A stretch of 64,000 nucleotides of DNA from Paracoccus rhizosphaerae (GTDB lineage Bacteria > Pseudomonadota > Alphaproteobacteria > Rhodobacterales > Rhodobacteraceae), in the NCBI RefSeq assembly GCF_026162645.1, contig NZ_JAOTBE010000003.1, forward strand, positions 62,001 to 126,000, written 5' to 3'. A program made the position numbers and the translations under genes. Positions 1-9,833 of the stretch are shown here, one piece after another; position 1 is the stretch's first letter, and every line of letters starts with the position of its first letter. The notes under the pieces are model-generated. The model worked only from the letters and a program-made list of their open reading frames with translations, was not told where the DNA came from and ran no database searches.

Positions 1-1
1 T

Positions 2-664
2 GTCCTGGACGGCGAGGACGACCTGCGCATCGCGCTGTTCAAGACGTTCCACGCGATCTGGCAAAGCTCGGGACAGCCCGTCGAAGAGGCCGAGATGTCG
101 GCCCGCGAACGCCGGGCGCAGGACCACCTGCGCGGCCTGACCCCGAATTCTCGCGAGGCGCTGCTGCTGCGCACCATCGAGGAGCTGCGCACCGACCAGA
201 TCGCCCGCGTCATGCAGATCGACACCGCCGAGGCCGAGGAGCTGGTGCAGATCGCCCTGAACGAGATGGGCAACACGCTGCGCGGCAAGGTCATGGTGAT
301 CGAGGACGAGATGATCATCGCGATGGACCTGAAGGGCATCGTCCAGGCGATGGGCCACGAGGTGACGGGTGTCGCCCGCACCCATACCGCCGCCATCGAA
401 CTGGCCGGCAAGTCGCGGCCGGACCTGATCCTGGCCGATATCCAGCTGGCGGACGGATCGTCGGGCGTCGATGCGGTGAACGAGCTTCTGTCCAGCATGG
501 GAGACATCCCGGTGATCTTCATCACCGCCTTCCCCGAGCGGCTGCTGACCGGCGACCGTCCGGAACCTGCGTTCCTGATCTCGAAGCCCTACAGCGAAGA
601 GCAGGTGCGCTCGGCCGTCAGCCAGGCGATGTTCTTCGCCTCGACCGAGGGGCTGGAGGTCTGA
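2..664 (+). CDS. phyR: PhyR general stress anti-anti-sigma response regulator (5' end missing)
   Basis: Open from the window edge, so the N-terminus lies outside. The visible part begins in an ECF-sigma-like helical domain (LTPNSREALLLRTIEEL resembles sigma region 4) and continues into a receiver domain from about base 280. Receiver landmarks are the acidic pair in VIEDEM, the phospho-acceptor Asp in LILADIQLADG, Thr in FITAF and Lys in ISKPYS. This sigma-like plus receiver order is diagnostic of PhyR. In alphaproteobacteria phosphorylated PhyR sequesters the anti-sigma factor NepR and frees EcfG; that role is family knowledge. nepR and ecfG are not in the window and may lie upstream. The stop abuts the stop of the convergent yihY-like gene. 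Confidence 0.93.
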   Translation, partial: VLDGEDDLRIALFKTFHAIWQSSGQPVEEAEMSARERRAQDHLRGLTPNSREALLLRTIEELRTDQIARVMQIDTAEAEELVQIALNEMGNTLRGKVMVIEDEMIIAMDLKGIVQAMGHEVTGVARTHTAAIELAGKSRPDLILADIQLADGSSGVDAVNELLSSMGDIPVIFITAFPERLLTGDRPEPAFLISKPYSEEQVRSAVSQAMFFASTEGLEV

Positions 665-1555
665 TCAGGTCGATTTCTCGGCCAAAAGCTCGTCGAACCC
701 GCGCCGCGCCTCGCGTGCGGCGCGGAGGCGGCGTCGGCGCGCAAGCTCGACATTGATCAGCGCGCCCAGAAGCACCGAGAAGCCTGCCAGATAGAACCAC
801 ATCAGCAGCGCCACGACCGTCCCGATCGAGCCGTAGATGCGGTTGTAACTGTTGAAGCTGCCCAGATAGGCAGAAAACGCGATCGAGCCTGCTGACCACA
901 GCAGCGCCGCGAACAGCGCCCCCCAGGTGAAGATCGGCGTGCGCGGCGTCTTCACGTTGGGGCCATAGCGGTAGAGGATGCCGATGGTCAGGATGACGAG
1001 CAGAAACATCCCGCCCCAGGGCAAGGCCGTCACCAGAAGCGACCGGACGGGCGCCACGACGAAGAAGTTCAGCACCACCGGCACGATGACGATGGTCGCC
1101 AGCCCCGCGATCGAGATTCCCACGATCACCAGCGTCAGGACATAGGCCAACAGAAATCCGAAGATCGTGGAATGCGACCTGACGCCATAGGCCGAATTCA
1201 GGCCCCGGATCAGCGCATCGACCCCCGCCCGCGCTGCGATCGTGGCGATCAGGAACGAGATGAACGACGTCCAGCCGACCGAGGTCTGGCCATTCTGCGT
1301 CAGGGTGGTCACCTGGTCGTCGACGATGCCCGCGGCGCCTTCGGGCATGAACTCGTGCGCGACGTCCAGATAGGTCATCACGACCGCCGGGTCGAACCAC
1401 AGGCTCCACAGAGCGATGATCGCGGCAAGTCCCGGAAACACGGCGAACATCGCGTAGAAGGCGACGCCTGCGGCGATCAGGGGCATGTGGGTCTTGTCCA
1501 TCCGGTCAAAGACGGCGCCCCAGAATGCCAGGATCTCGTGAAGCCATTTCGGCAT
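665..1555 (-). CDS. YihY/BrkB family inner-membrane protein
   Basis: About 296 residues if started at MPKWLHEI. The frame is open further upstream, but that extension is Pro/Arg-rich and unlike the family, so the inner Met was chosen. The protein shows about six hydrophobic segments and the conserved early block AAGVAFYAMFAVFPGLAAIIAL, with later GLATIVIVP and WFYLAGFSVLLGALINVEL, typical of the YihY/UPF0761 (formerly BrkB or RNase BN) family. It ends in a basic cytoplasmic tail. Family members are integral membrane proteins without a settled function; the old ribonuclease BN name is not supported. It is transcribed alone and converges on phyR. Confidence 0.85.
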   Translation of the reverse strand: MPKWLHEILAFWGAVFDRMDKTHMPLIAAGVAFYAMFAVFPGLAAIIALWSLWFDPAVVMTYLDVAHEFMPEGAAGIVDDQVTTLTQNGQTSVGWTSFISFLIATIAARAGVDALIRGLNSAYGVRSHSTIFGFLLAYVLTLVIVGISIAGLATIVIVPVVLNFFVVAPVRSLLVTALPWGGMFLLVILTIGILYRYGPNVKTPRTPIFTWGALFAALLWSAGSIAFSAYLGSFNSYNRIYGSIGTVVALLMWFYLAGFSVLLGALINVELARRRRLRAAREARRGFDELLAEKST

Positions 1556-1622
1556 GCCGCCCCGCAATTCGTTTGCAGCAGAATGCGGCCCTCGGCCCCT
1601 TGGTGCAAGGCCGGCGTCGAAT

Positions 1623-2324
1623 TCAGCCGTAGCGAGTCCACAGGGCATCATCGCCCAGAGTGGCGACGAAGGCGGTGTGCGCCTCAAGCTCGGTTTCGGT
1701 CAGGCGGGGCGGCAGCGGTCGGGCGCGCGGGCTGCGGGGTCGTACCGTGCCACCTGCCGCCCGCACCTCGTCGCCGCCCGCGGGTGCCCCGTCCAAGACC
1801 AGGTCTGGCTGACGGCCGCCGATCAGTTCGAGATACACTTCGGCCAGCAGTTCGCTGTCCAGAAGCGCGCCGTGCAGTTCTCGGCCCGAGTTGTCGACGC
1901 CGTATCTGCGGCACAACGCGTCCAGCGTTGCCGGTGAGCCCGGGAACTTCTCGCGCGCCAGCATCAGCGTGTCGAGAGCGCGGGAAGCGGGCAGGGTGGG
2001 ATAGCCAGCGCGGCGAAGCTCGGCGTTCAGGAATTTCATGTCGAAGCTGGCGTTATGGATCACCAGCTTGGCATCGGAACCGATGAAATCGATGAAGCCT
2101 GCCGCCACCTCGGCAAAGAGGGGCTTGTCGCGCAGGAAGTCGTCGCCCAGCCCGTGGACGTCGAAAGCCTCTTTCGGCATCGAACGTTCGGGGTTGATAT
2201 AGACGTGGAACGTGCGCCCCGTCGGCAGGTGGTTCATCAGTTCCAGCGCGCCGATCTCGACGATGCGATCGGCACCCTCGGCGTCGAATCCGGTGGTTTC
2301 GGTGTCGAGGACGATCTCACGCAT
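1623..2324 (-). CDS. dnaQ: DNA polymerase III epsilon subunit (3'-5' proofreading exonuclease)
   Basis: About 233 residues from [13 protein letters not shown]; upstream in-frame sequence is rejected because it overlaps coaE coding and lacks family similarity. The DEDDh exonuclease motifs are visible: DTETTG (Exo I), [11 protein letters not shown] (Exo II) and [14 protein letters not shown] (Exo III with the His and Asp). A Pro/Arg-rich linker leads to a short C-terminal tail expected to contact the alpha subunit. It proofreads within the replicative polymerase core. The start overlaps the end of coaE by 8 bases, so it is the last gene of a leftward aroE-coaE-dnaQ operon. Confidence 0.95.
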   Translation of the reverse strand: MREIVLDTETTGFDAEGADRIVEIGALELMNHLPTGRTFHVYINPERSMPKEAFDVHGLGDDFLRDKPLFAEVAAGFIDFIGSDAKLVIHNASFDMKFLNAELRRAGYPTLPASRALDTLMLAREKFPGSPATLDALCRRYGVDNSGRELHGALLDSELLAEVYLELIGGRQPDLVLDGAPAGGDEVRAAGGTVRPRSPRARPLPPRLTETELEAHTAFVATLGDDALWTRYG

Positions 2325-2904
2325 CCGGTATGACCTCACTGATGATCTGGACGACGGCCTGCCGGGCGGCCTCGACGCTGTGGGTCGGGATAACCCAATC
2401 GGCGCGGGCTCGTTTTTCCATATCCGGCATCTGCCGTGCAAGGATCAAACGCAGGATGTCGGGGGTCATGCCCGGACGGGCCAGCACCCGCGCCGCCTGA
2501 GTTTCGGCATCGGTCGACACCACCGCCACCCCGTCGAGTTCGGGTGCGGCAGCACTTTCGAACAGCAACGGAATGTCCAGAACGACAAGCGGCGCTTCGC
2601 GGTGGCTGGACAGGAAAGCCTGCCGATCCTCGGCCACCAGAGGATGGACGATCGCCTCCAGCTGCGCCAGCGCGGCGGGGGCATGGCTGATGACCTGCTT
2701 CAACGCGTCGCGGTCAATGGCACCGCCTTGCAAGGCCGCAGGGAAGGCCGCGGCGACTGGCGCCACAGCCGCACCGTCCTTCGCATAAAGGCGATGAACA
2801 GCCTCGTCGGCGTCCCAGACGGGATGGCCGAGATCGCGGAACAACTGCGCCGTCGTCGACTTGCCCATGCCGATGCTGCCGGTCAGGCCAAGGCGGAAGG
2901 TCAT
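2317..2904 (-). CDS. coaE: Dephospho-CoA kinase
   Basis: 195 residues, the normal length. The P-loop [12 protein letters not shown] lies at residues 6-17, followed by the CoaE-typical [18 protein letters not shown] and [12 protein letters not shown] are also family blocks. It phosphorylates dephospho-CoA at the 3' hydroxyl of the ribose, the last step of coenzyme A synthesis, in the cytoplasm. Its ATG overlaps the stop of aroE by 4 bases and its end overlaps dnaQ, so all three genes appear translationally coupled. This aroE-coaE-dnaQ order is common in Rhodobacterales. Confidence 0.96.
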   Translation of the reverse strand: MTFRLGLTGSIGMGKSTTAQLFRDLGHPVWDADEAVHRLYAKDGAAVAPVAAAFPAALQGGAIDRDALKQVISHAPAALAQLEAIVHPLVAEDRQAFLSSHREAPLVVLDIPLLFESAAAPELDGVAVVSTDAETQAARVLARPGMTPDILRLILARQMPDMEKRARADWVIPTHSVEAARQAVVQIISEVIPDA

Positions 2905-3755
2905 TCCAGCGCGACCCGCCGCGCCTCGTCGTCAACCTCGGGGCGCTGCCCGAACCAGCGCTCGAAGCCGGGGGCTGCCTGGTGCAGCAGCATACCCAAG
3001 CCGTCGACGATGTGACAGCCGCGGGCCTGAGCTTCAGCCAAGAAGGGCGTCATCAGCGGCGTGTAGACGAGGTCGGTCACGACTGCGCCTGGCGACAATG
3101 CGTCCAAGGGGATGCGCAGAGGCTGCTTCCCCTCCATCCCCAGCGATGTGGCGTTCACGACCGTCGTCGCGCCCTCCAGCATGTTGCCGATCTGCGCCCA
3201 GTCATAGACCACCAGCCTTGCGCCAAATTCGGCCTTGATCTGTTCGGCCCGCAGCCGCGTGCGGTTGGTGATCCGCAGCTCGGTAACGCCACTGTCCAAG
3301 AGAGATGCGACGACCGCGCGTGCGGCGCCGCCCGCGCCGATCACTGCGGCGGTGGATTTGTCGGGCGACCACTCCGGTGCGTTCTGCCGCAGATTGGCCA
3401 CGAAGCCATAGCCGTCAGTGTTGTCGGCATGGATCTTTCCGTCCGGGCGGAAGATCAGCGTGTTGGCAGCGCCGATCAGCGCGGCCCGGTCTGTTACCGT
3501 GTCGGCTAGGGTCAGAACGGCTTCCTTGTGCGGGATCGTGACGTTGGCCCCGACAAATCCCATGCGTGGCATGACGCGAAGCACCTCGGCCAAGTGTTCG
3601 GGCATGACCGGGATCGGGACGTAGTGTCCGCGCAGCCCGTATCGTGCCAGCCAATGCGTATGAAGGCGCGGCGAGCGGCTGTGCGCGATCGGCATGCCGA
3701 TGACGCCGGCAAGCGGGGCATGGCTGACATGGCTGGCGGGAAGTTCGGTCGTCAT
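2901..3755 (-). CDS. aroE: Shikimate dehydrogenase (NADP+)
   Basis: 284 residues. Substrate-site motifs HSRSP (about residue 25), NVTIPHKE with the catalytic Lys, and NTDGYGF are followed by the nucleotide-binding glycine loop GAGGAARAV, NRT (NADP phosphate contact) and VNATSLGM. It reduces 3-dehydroshikimate to shikimate in aromatic amino-acid synthesis. It is the first gene of a leftward operon, and its 5' end borders the proposed replication origin. A maf homologue, often found upstream of aroE in related genomes, is absent here; the origin region takes that place. Confidence 0.96.
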   Translation of the reverse strand: MTTELPASHVSHAPLAGVIGMPIAHSRSPRLHTHWLARYGLRGHYVPIPVMPEHLAEVLRVMPRMGFVGANVTIPHKEAVLTLADTVTDRAALIGAANTLIFRPDGKIHADNTDGYGFVANLRQNAPEWSPDKSTAAVIGAGGAARAVVASLLDSGVTELRITNRTRLRAEQIKAEFGARLVVYDWAQIGNMLEGATTVVNATSLGMEGKQPLRIPLDALSPGAVVTDLVYTPLMTPFLAEAQARGCHIVDGLGMLLHQAAPGFERWFGQRPEVDDEARRVALE

Positions 3756-4256
3756 CGAGCTTTCTGACTGGCTGCGGTCCGGCTTAGACTAGGTCGCCAG
3801 CCGCACGGAAAAAAGATCCATCGACCAGATTGGCTAACGTCTGTGACCGATGCGGCTCAGACCTTCAGCGGCAACATTGTGGACAAGTCGCTGAGGGAAT
3901 CGGGCCGGCGTCTGGGTGCAACCGCGTCAAGACCCTGTGTAGACTGGATTCAGCCACAGAACAGACAGGGTACACGAGCTACTTGTTCACATCTGGACAG
4001 TTTCATATGCCGCCTTCGTGAAGCTGTGGAGAAAACTGGCGCAGGATGATTATCCGCAAAATTATCCCCAGGCGATCTATATGTTAACAAAAGACTTTAC
4101 AGACCTGGCACAGATTTTCCCCGGCGTTATCCACAAGCGCTGATTCTGCGGAGATTCCGGTGAGCGGAATCCTTGTCCCTCCGTCCACAGGGCCTACTAC
4201 AACAACATTCCTTTCTTTCTTCTTCTTATTTAAGTGAGCAGGAAACGAGGTTCCCG
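3756..4256. other. oriC: Candidate chromosomal replication origin (oriC)
   Basis: About 500 bases without a credible gene between divergent aroE and hemJ. It holds a perfect DnaA box TTATCCACA (4127-4135) and near-consensus boxes TTATCCGCA (4050-4058), TTATCCCCA (4062-4070), TTCTCCACA on the minus strand (4025-4033) and TTGTCCACA on the minus strand (3878-3886). Weaker candidates sit at 3983-3991 and 4181-4189. An AT-rich stretch around 4072-4100, including GTTAAC, could be the unwinding element. Genes on both sides point away, parAB and two parS sites lie 3-7 kb to the right, and dnaA is elsewhere at 56 kb. No CtrA site was found. The origin call is inference from these features. Confidence 0.75.
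4025..4135. promoter_or_regulatory. Core DnaA-box cluster
   Basis: Four 9-mers within 111 bases: minus-strand TTCTCCACA at 4025-4033, plus-strand TTATCCGCA at 4050-4058, TTATCCCCA at 4062-4070 and the exact consensus TTATCCACA at 4127-4135. The second and third are spaced 12 bases start to start, compatible with cooperative DnaA loading. The sequence between the third and fourth boxes is the most AT-rich part of the region. Confidence 0.75.
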
Positions 4257-4703
4257 ATGCTCGACTGGCTTCTGCTGATCTATCCCTACGTGAAGGCCTT
4301 TCACGTCATGGCGGTAATTTCCTGGATGGCAGGTCTGTTCTATCTGCCGCGACTGTTCGTCTATCATTCCGAGAGACCGGCAGTTTCGGACGAGCCGGCG
4401 GGCAGTTTCGTGATCATGGAGGAGAAGCTTCTGCGGCTGATCATGAATCCGGCGATGATTGCGACCTGGATCAGCGGCCTGACTCTTGTCCTAACGCCAG
4501 GCATCGTCGACTGGTCGCTGGCATGGCCCTGGGTCAAGGCAGGCGCGGTCATCGCGATGACCTGGTTTCACATGTGGTGCGCCAGGGAACGGCGTCAATT
4601 GTCCGGCGGACAGGCCCAAAGTGGGCGGCGCTATCGGATGATGAACGAGGTGCCTACGCTTTTGATGATCGCCGTCGTTTCCGCCGTGATCGTGAAGTTC
4701 TGA
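4257..4703 (+). CDS. hemJ: Protoporphyrinogen IX oxidase HemJ
   Basis: About 148 residues from MLDWLLLIYPY; the ATG follows GGAAACGAGG. Four hydrophobic segments are visible. The conserved HemJ/UPF0093 features are present: the His in KAFHVMAVISWMAGLFYLPRLFVYH and the later LRLIMNPAMIATWISGL. HemJ oxidises protoporphyrinogen IX to protoporphyrin IX at the inner membrane in heme synthesis. hemE, often beside hemJ in relatives, is not here. The 5' leader contains a long pyrimidine tract (about 4208-4230). It is the first gene to the right of the candidate origin and runs towards rho. Confidence 0.9.
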   Translation: MLDWLLLIYPYVKAFHVMAVISWMAGLFYLPRLFVYHSERPAVSDEPAGSFVIMEEKLLRLIMNPAMIATWISGLTLVLTPGIVDWSLAWPWVKAGAVIAMTWFHMWCARERRQLSGGQAQSGRRYRMMNEVPTLLMIAVVSAVIVKF

Positions 4704-4830
4704 CCGAAAAGATTGACTCGTGGCGGCGCGGGCCTTACATGCCCGGCAACCCCTGCCGTCCGGCTTGGGATTCTCCGAACAGAATTCATCCGCTGCCCGA
4801 TCTGTCGTGTGGCCGAAAGTATGCGCTGAT

Positions 4831-6102
4831 ATGACCGAAGAACGCCTCAACCTGTCCGATCTCAAGGCGAAAAGCCCCGCCGACCTGCTGTCCATGGCGG
4901 AAGAGTGGGAAATCGAGAACGCCTCGACCATGCGCAAGGGCGAGATGATGTACTCGATCCTCAAAGAGCATGCCGAAGAGGGTTGGGACATCGGCGGTGA
5001 AGGCGTGCTGGAGGTCGTGCAGGACGGCTTCGGCTTCCTGCGCTCAACCGAGGCGAACTATCTGCCCGGCCCGGACGACATCTATGTCAGCCCGGACATG
5101 ATCCGTCAGCATTCCCTTCGCACGGGTGACACGGTCGAAGGTGTCATTCGCGCACCTGGCGACAATGAGCGTTACTTTGCGCTGACCCGCGTTGAGCGGA
5201 TCAACTTTGAAAATCCGGAAAAGGCACGTCACAAGGTCGCCTTCGACAACCTTACGCCCCTTTATCCCGACGAGCGCCTGAAGATGGAGATCGAGGATCC
5301 AACCATCAAGGATCGCAGCGCGCGGATCATCGACCTGGTGTCGCCGATTGGCAAGGGCCAACGGTCGCTCATCGTCGCGCCGCCGCGGACCGGCAAGACG
5401 GTTCTGCTGCAGAACATTGCTCATTCCATCGAGCGCAACCACCCTGAGTGCTACCTAATCGTCCTGCTGATCGACGAACGCCCCGAAGAAGTAACCGACA
5501 TGCAGCGCAGCGTGCGCGGTGAAGTCGTGTCCTCGACCTTCGACGAACCAGCTAGCCGGCACGTTGCTGTCTCCGAGATGGTCATCGAAAAAGCCAAGAG
5601 ACTTGTTGAGCACAAGCGAGATGTCGTGATCTTGCTGGATTCAATCACAAGACTTGGTAGGGCGTTCAACACCGTCGTCCCGAGTTCTGGTAAAGTTCTT
5701 ACCGGTGGTGTCGACGCGAACGCATTGCAGCGGCCGAAGCGCTTTTTTGGTGCAGCCCGGAACATCGAGGAAGGTGGAAGCCTGACCATCATCGCCACTG
5801 CGCTGATCGACACTGGGTCACGCATGGACGAGGTTATTTTCGAAGAGTTCAAGGGCACCGGCAACAGCGAGATCGTGCTTGACCGGAAGGTGGCCGACAA
5901 GCGGGTCTTCCCGGCAATGGACATCCTCAAGTCCGGTACGCGGAAAGAGGAACTTTTGGTCGACAGCCGCGATCTACAGAAAACCTATCTGCTGCGTCGC
6001 ATCCTGAATCCGATGGGGACGACGGATGCAGTCGAATTCTTGATCTCGAAGCTAAAGCAGACCAAGACGAACTCTGAATTCTTCGACTCGATGAACGCCT
6101 GA
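4831..6102 (+). CDS. rho: Transcription termination factor Rho
   Basis: 423 residues from [14 protein letters not shown], the usual Rho start; upstream in-frame sequence was discarded as unlike Rho. An N-terminal helical domain is followed by the cold-shock-like RNA-binding domain ([23 protein letters not shown]). The ATPase core has Walker A in APPRTGKT and Walker B in [16 protein letters not shown], plus the Q-loop and R-loop sequences [12 protein letters not shown] and RNIEEGGSL. The hexamer terminates transcripts by translocating on RNA. No strong Shine-Dalgarno is visible before the ATG. It lies 10 bases before mnmE. Confidence 0.98.
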   Translation: MTEERLNLSDLKAKSPADLLSMAEEWEIENASTMRKGEMMYSILKEHAEEGWDIGGEGVLEVVQDGFGFLRSTEANYLPGPDDIYVSPDMIRQHSLRTGDTVEGVIRAPGDNERYFALTRVERINFENPEKARHKVAFDNLTPLYPDERLKMEIEDPTIKDRSARIIDLVSPIGKGQRSLIVAPPRTGKTVLLQNIAHSIERNHPECYLIVLLIDERPEEVTDMQRSVRGEVVSSTFDEPASRHVAVSEMVIEKAKRLVEHKRDVVILLDSITRLGRAFNTVVPSSGKVLTGGVDANALQRPKRFFGAARNIEEGGSLTIIATALIDTGSRMDEVIFEEFKGTGNSEIVLDRKVADKRVFPAMDILKSGTRKEELLVDSRDLQKTYLLRRILNPMGTTDAVEFLISKLKQTKTNSEFFDSMNA

Positions 6103-6112
6103 CGGGGTCTTT

Positions 6113-7378
6113 ATGGAACTGATTTTCGCAGAAGCCACCCCGCCTGGGCGGGGGGGCGTTTCCGTCATTCGTCTTAGCGGCGAGGGCGCCCGTCAAGCCG
6201 CAGAAGCGCTTGTTGGAGACCTGCCAATCGCGCGCATGGCCTATACGCGAAACCTCATTGATCAGGGTGACGTCATCGACCAGGTGCTGGCGTTTCGTTT
6301 TGATGCCGGCGCCAGCTTCACAGGAGAAGAAGTCGCGGAATTGCATCTTCATGGTGCACCGGTGGTTGTGCGGCGGGTTGAGGCAATCTTACTCCGCTCT
6401 GGTGCACGGGTTGCCGAGGCAGGTGAATTTACCAAGCGCGCCTTCTTGAGCGGGCGGATGAATCTTGCAGAGATTGAGGGACTTGGTGATCTTCTTGCTG
6501 CAGAAACAGAAAGTCAAAGGCGCCTTGCAATTCGCGCCGCTGGAGGGGAACTGGCGAAGCGGGCTGCACATTGGCGGGCTCTGCTTGTGGAAGCCGGCGC
6601 GTTGGTCGAAGTCAGTGTCGACTTCGCTGACGAAGACGTTCCGGATGAAGTGCCTCCCCGGGTCTATGAGATCGTTGCGGAGGTCCAAGAAATGCTGGGC
6701 AATGAAATCAGAGGTTTTGCGGCGGCAGAGCAGATCCGTAAAGGGTTCGAAGTTGCGATTGTTGGGCCACCAAATGCCGGTAAGTCTAGCCTTCTCAACC
6801 GACTGGCACAGCGGGACGTAGCGATTACATCAGAGCGCGCGGGAACAACAAGAGATATCTTAGAACTGCGGATGGATCTCAGGGGCCTAGCAGTAACTTT
6901 TCTTGATACAGCGGGATTGCGCGATTCGGATGATGACGTGGAAAGTATCGGGATTCAGAGAGCACGTAGCCGCGCAGAAGCCGCAGATCTGCGCATTCAC
7001 CTTTCCGATGACGGGGCTGTAGAGCAGAGCCTCTGGCGGACAGGAGATATTTCGGCACAAGGCAAGTCCGATCTTCATCCGCGGACGGCCGCGCTTGCAA
7101 TTTCAGCCGTCACCGGCAGTGGCATTGAAGAACTTCTAGATGCGATTCATGGCGAACTTGGTCAGCGTATGGTTGGTGCGGGCATTGTTAGTCACGAGAG
7201 GCAGCGGCAGGAACTCAAAGATGCGGTATTTGCACTACAGGATGTGGAGCATGTTCCAGCAGAGATTGTTGCCGAGGCTTTGCGCCGAGCCAATTTTGCT
7301 CTCGATAGGTTAATTGGCAAGATCGGCGTCGAAGACTATCTAGACACTATCTTCTCTTCCTTCTGTATCGGTAAGTAG
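6113..7378 (+). CDS. mnmE: tRNA uridine-5-carboxymethylaminomethyl modification GTPase MnmE
   Basis: 421 residues. The N-terminal tetrahydrofolate-binding domain starts [22 protein letters not shown]; the central helical domain carries an inserted Ras-like G domain with [12 protein letters not shown] (P-loop) and [10 protein letters not shown] (G3). The protein ends in the catalytic motif FCIGK. With MnmG it modifies U34 of several tRNAs. It is followed after 2 bases by mnmG, the classic partner. Its GC content is visibly lower than that of genes further right. Confidence 0.97.
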   Translation: MELIFAEATPPGRGGVSVIRLSGEGARQAAEALVGDLPIARMAYTRNLIDQGDVIDQVLAFRFDAGASFTGEEVAELHLHGAPVVVRRVEAILLRSGARVAEAGEFTKRAFLSGRMNLAEIEGLGDLLAAETESQRRLAIRAAGGELAKRAAHWRALLVEAGALVEVSVDFADEDVPDEVPPRVYEIVAEVQEMLGNEIRGFAAAEQIRKGFEVAIVGPPNAGKSSLLNRLAQRDVAITSERAGTTRDILELRMDLRGLAVTFLDTAGLRDSDDDVESIGIQRARSRAEAADLRIHLSDDGAVEQSLWRTGDISAQGKSDLHPRTAALAISAVTGSGIEELLDAIHGELGQRMVGAGIVSHERQRQELKDAVFALQDVEHVPAEIVAEALRRANFALDRLIGKIGVEDYLDTIFSSFCIGK

Positions 7379-7380
7379 GA

Positions 7381-9240
7381 ATGTTCCACGTGAAACATTA
7401 CGATATAGCAGTTATCGGCGCGGGTCATGCAGGTCTGGAAGCCGCGACTGCAGCAGCACGCATGGGTGCGTCTGTCGCCCTGCTCACGATGCGTGAAGAT
7501 GACATCGGCACACTGTCATGCAACCCGGCAATCGGAGGCTTGGGAAAGGGTCACCTGGTTCGGGAGGTCGACGCGCTAGATGGCGTGATGGGGGTTCTAG
7601 CCGACTACGCCGGAATCCAATTCAGGATGTTGAACCGGAAAAAAGGCCCTGCCGTTCAGGGGCCGCGTGCGCAAATGGATCGTGCGATCTATCGCGCAGC
7701 CGCGCTTAAAACGATCAGAAACTACAAAAACGTTGATTTAATACTCGCTGAAATTACCGGCCTTCTGTTCAATGGAGACAAAATTACAGGTGTCTATGTT
7801 GCCGGCGATAACGTAGTACGTTCGTCTACTGTGGTCATCACAACCGGCACCTTCCTGAACGGTCGAATTCATGTCGGGAATGAAAGCCGGCCTGCCGGTC
7901 GGTGGGGCAACGACGCTTCATCTGGTCTAGCATCGGATTTGCAGCGTCTTGACCTGCCGATGGGGCGCTTGAAGACCGGAACGCCCCCCCGGCTTGACGG
8001 CCGGACAATTGCTTGGGGGAAGTTGGAAGATCAGAAGGGCGACGATGAACCTGTCATGTTTTCGTACTTGAACGATCGGCCAGTCAATGGGCAAATCTGT
8101 TGCGGAATTACGGAGACTAATGAAGAAACTCACGAGATCATCCGCCGGAACATCGCTAGATCCGCGATGTATGGAGGCCATATTTCAGGGCGAGGTCCCC
8201 GATACTGCCCGTCGATTGAGGACAAAGTGCTGCGTTTCGTGGACAAGTCTTCGCACCAGATATTTTTAGAGCCTGAGGGGTTGCAGGACCACACTGTTTA
8301 CCCCAATGGCATTTCCACTTCTTTGCCGCTTGATGTCCAAGAAGCATATGTCCGGTCGATACGCGGTCTAGAGCACGCCGCACTCCTTCAGCCGGGCTAT
8401 GCCGTCGAATACGACTACATCGACCCCACTGCGTTGACGAGGTCGTTGTCTGTAAAGGGATTCAACGGCCTGTATCTCGCTGGCCAGATAAATGGGACCA
8501 CAGGCTATGAAGAGGCTGCCGCTCAAGGCCTTGTAGCCGGCATAAATGCTGCGCAGATGGCACGAGGAGAAGAGCCGGTGATATTTAGCCGGACTGAGAG
8601 CTATATTGGTGTTCTTATTGACGACCTAGTTACCAAGGGAGTCACGGAGCCGTATCGTATGTTCACGTCACGAGCCGAGTTCCGACTGACATTGCGGGCC
8701 GACAACGCTGATCAACGGCTGACACCGAAGGGAATGCAAATCGGCGTCGTTTCGCCTGCAAGACAGCGCAGCTTCTTGGCGAGGCAAGACGCCTACGTGT
8801 CGGCTCGAGAAGCACTTTCAGTGAAGAGGTTCTCGCCGACCGAACTTCGCCGTGCCGGGGTGGATGTGAGACTCGACGGACAGATGCGGTCTGGTTTCAG
8901 CCTGCTAGGGTACCAGAATCTATCTGAAGCTACATTGACAGAAATCCTGCCTGAACTTCAAGAAATTTCACCGGGGACGAGAACTCAGCTCCGAAACGAC
9001 GCTCTTTATTCGCAGTATGCTGACCGGCAAGAGCGTGATGCAGCTCGTGTAAGGGAGAACGAAGGCCTCTCACTCACTCATGTTAACTATACAACACTCT
9101 CCGGTCTCTCGGGAGAGTTGCGAGATAAGCTCAGACTAAAAGCACCCGCAAATCTTGCGGAAGCTGCAGTTATTGAGGGTATGACGCCTGCTGCCTTGAA
9201 CCTGCTTGTCATCGCTGCTACCGCCCAACGGTCCCGATGA
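7381..9240 (+). CDS. mnmG: tRNA modification enzyme MnmG (GidA), FAD-dependent
   Basis: 619 residues. The Rossmann FAD motif [11 protein letters not shown] lies at residues 12-22, and [20 protein letters not shown] and [11 protein letters not shown] are MnmG signatures. It uses FAD, NADH and folate with MnmE to build the cmnm5 group on U34. The first codons (MFHVKH) are themselves a parS site, which fixes the start. It overlaps rsmG by four bases (ATGA). Codon use is AT-richer than in most of the window. Confidence 0.97.
   Translation: MFHVKHYDIAVIGAGHAGLEAATAAARMGASVALLTMREDDIGTLSCNPAIGGLGKGHLVREVDALDGVMGVLADYAGIQFRMLNRKKGPAVQGPRAQMDRAIYRAAALKTIRNYKNVDLILAEITGLLFNGDKITGVYVAGDNVVRSSTVVITTGTFLNGRIHVGNESRPAGRWGNDASSGLASDLQRLDLPMGRLKTGTPPRLDGRTIAWGKLEDQKGDDEPVMFSYLNDRPVNGQICCGITETNEETHEIIRRNIARSAMYGGHISGRGPRYCPSIEDKVLRFVDKSSHQIFLEPEGLQDHTVYPNGISTSLPLDVQEAYVRSIRGLEHAALLQPGYAVEYDYIDPTALTRSLSVKGFNGLYLAGQINGTTGYEEAAAQGLVAGINAAQMARGEEPVIFSRTESYIGVLIDDLVTKGVTEPYRMFTSRAEFRLTLRADNADQRLTPKGMQIGVVSPARQRSFLARQDAYVSAREALSVKRFSPTELRRAGVDVRLDGQMRSGFSLLGYQNLSEATLTEILPELQEISPGTRTQLRNDALYSQYADRQERDAARVRENEGLSLTHVNYTTLSGLSGELRDKLRLKAPANLAEAAVIEGMTPAALNLLVIAATAQRSR
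7382..7397. promoter_or_regulatory. parS: parS centromere site 1 (inside mnmG start)
   Basis: Sixteen bases, TGTTCCACGTGAAACA, differing at one base from the perfect palindromic parS consensus TGTTTCACGTGAAACA. It spans the second base of the mnmG start codon through codon 6 and is translated as part of MFHVKH. ParB, encoded 3.2 kb downstream, is expected to load here. Confidence 0.93.
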
Positions 9241-9833
9241 GCAATGTTTCACGTGAAACAGAGGAAAAACTCCAAGAGTTCCTTGCAACTTTATTGAAGT
9301 GGAACCCGAGAATTAACCTTGTTGCACCCGATACACTTCAGCAAGCGCGGTTTCGCCACGTCGACGACTGCCTGCAACTTGCAGATTTAGCATCCAAGCC
9401 AATGGGCGATTGGGTTGATCTTGGAAGCGGCGGTGGATTTCCTGGCCTGATTGTGGCTATAGCGATGCGGGATGAGCCCGTTAAATTCACCTTGGTTGAG
9501 AGCGATACGCGGAAAAGCGCATTTTTACGCACGGTCGCACGGGATTTAGATCTTCCTAATGTCGTGATCAAGGCGGAGCGGGCAGAGAAAATTCCGCCGA
9601 TGCATGCGTCACAAATTTCTGCACGAGCGCTCGCTCCTCTTGATCGTTTGCTGGCCATGGTGGCGCATCATATCAAGCCGAACGGAACCGCTTGGCTGAT
9701 GAAAGGGCGCAGATGGCAAGAGGAATGCGAAGCGGCAAGACGTCTTTGGTCGTTTGATGTTGAACCGTTTCAAAGTAAAACCGACCCAGACGCTGCGATT
9801 CTGAAGATTACCGGAGTATCGGCCCATGGTTGA
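9237..9833 (+). CDS. rsmG: 16S rRNA (guanine527-N7)-methyltransferase RsmG (GidB)
   Basis: 198 residues. The class I methyltransferase SAM-binding motif [18 protein letters not shown] is followed by [17 protein letters not shown] and later [13 protein letters not shown], all typical of RsmG. It methylates G527 of 16S rRNA. The ATG overlaps the mnmG stop (ATGA), and its end overlaps parA by 8 bases. Codons 3-8 (NVSRET) are encoded by the second parS site. Confidence 0.96.
   Translation: MSNVSRETEEKLQEFLATLLKWNPRINLVAPDTLQQARFRHVDDCLQLADLASKPMGDWVDLGSGGGFPGLIVAIAMRDEPVKFTLVESDTRKSAFLRTVARDLDLPNVVIKAERAEKIPPMHASQISARALAPLDRLLAMVAHHIKPNGTAWLMKGRRWQEECEAARRLWSFDVEPFQSKTDPDAAILKITGVSAHG
9245..9260. 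promoter_or_regulatory. parS: parS centromere site 2 (inside rsmG start)
   Basis: Perfect 16-base palindrome TGTTTCACGTGAAACA, identical to the bacterial chromosomal parS consensus. It lies 9 bases after the start of rsmG and encodes part of NVSRET. It is 1863 bases from site 1 and about 570 bases upstream of parA. Confidence 0.96.

Noticed and set aside
4084-4100. A CtrA site (TTAA-N7-TTAA) in the origin region
   Set aside because: TTAACAAAAGACTTTA has only one good half; the second half is not TTAA at seven-base spacing.
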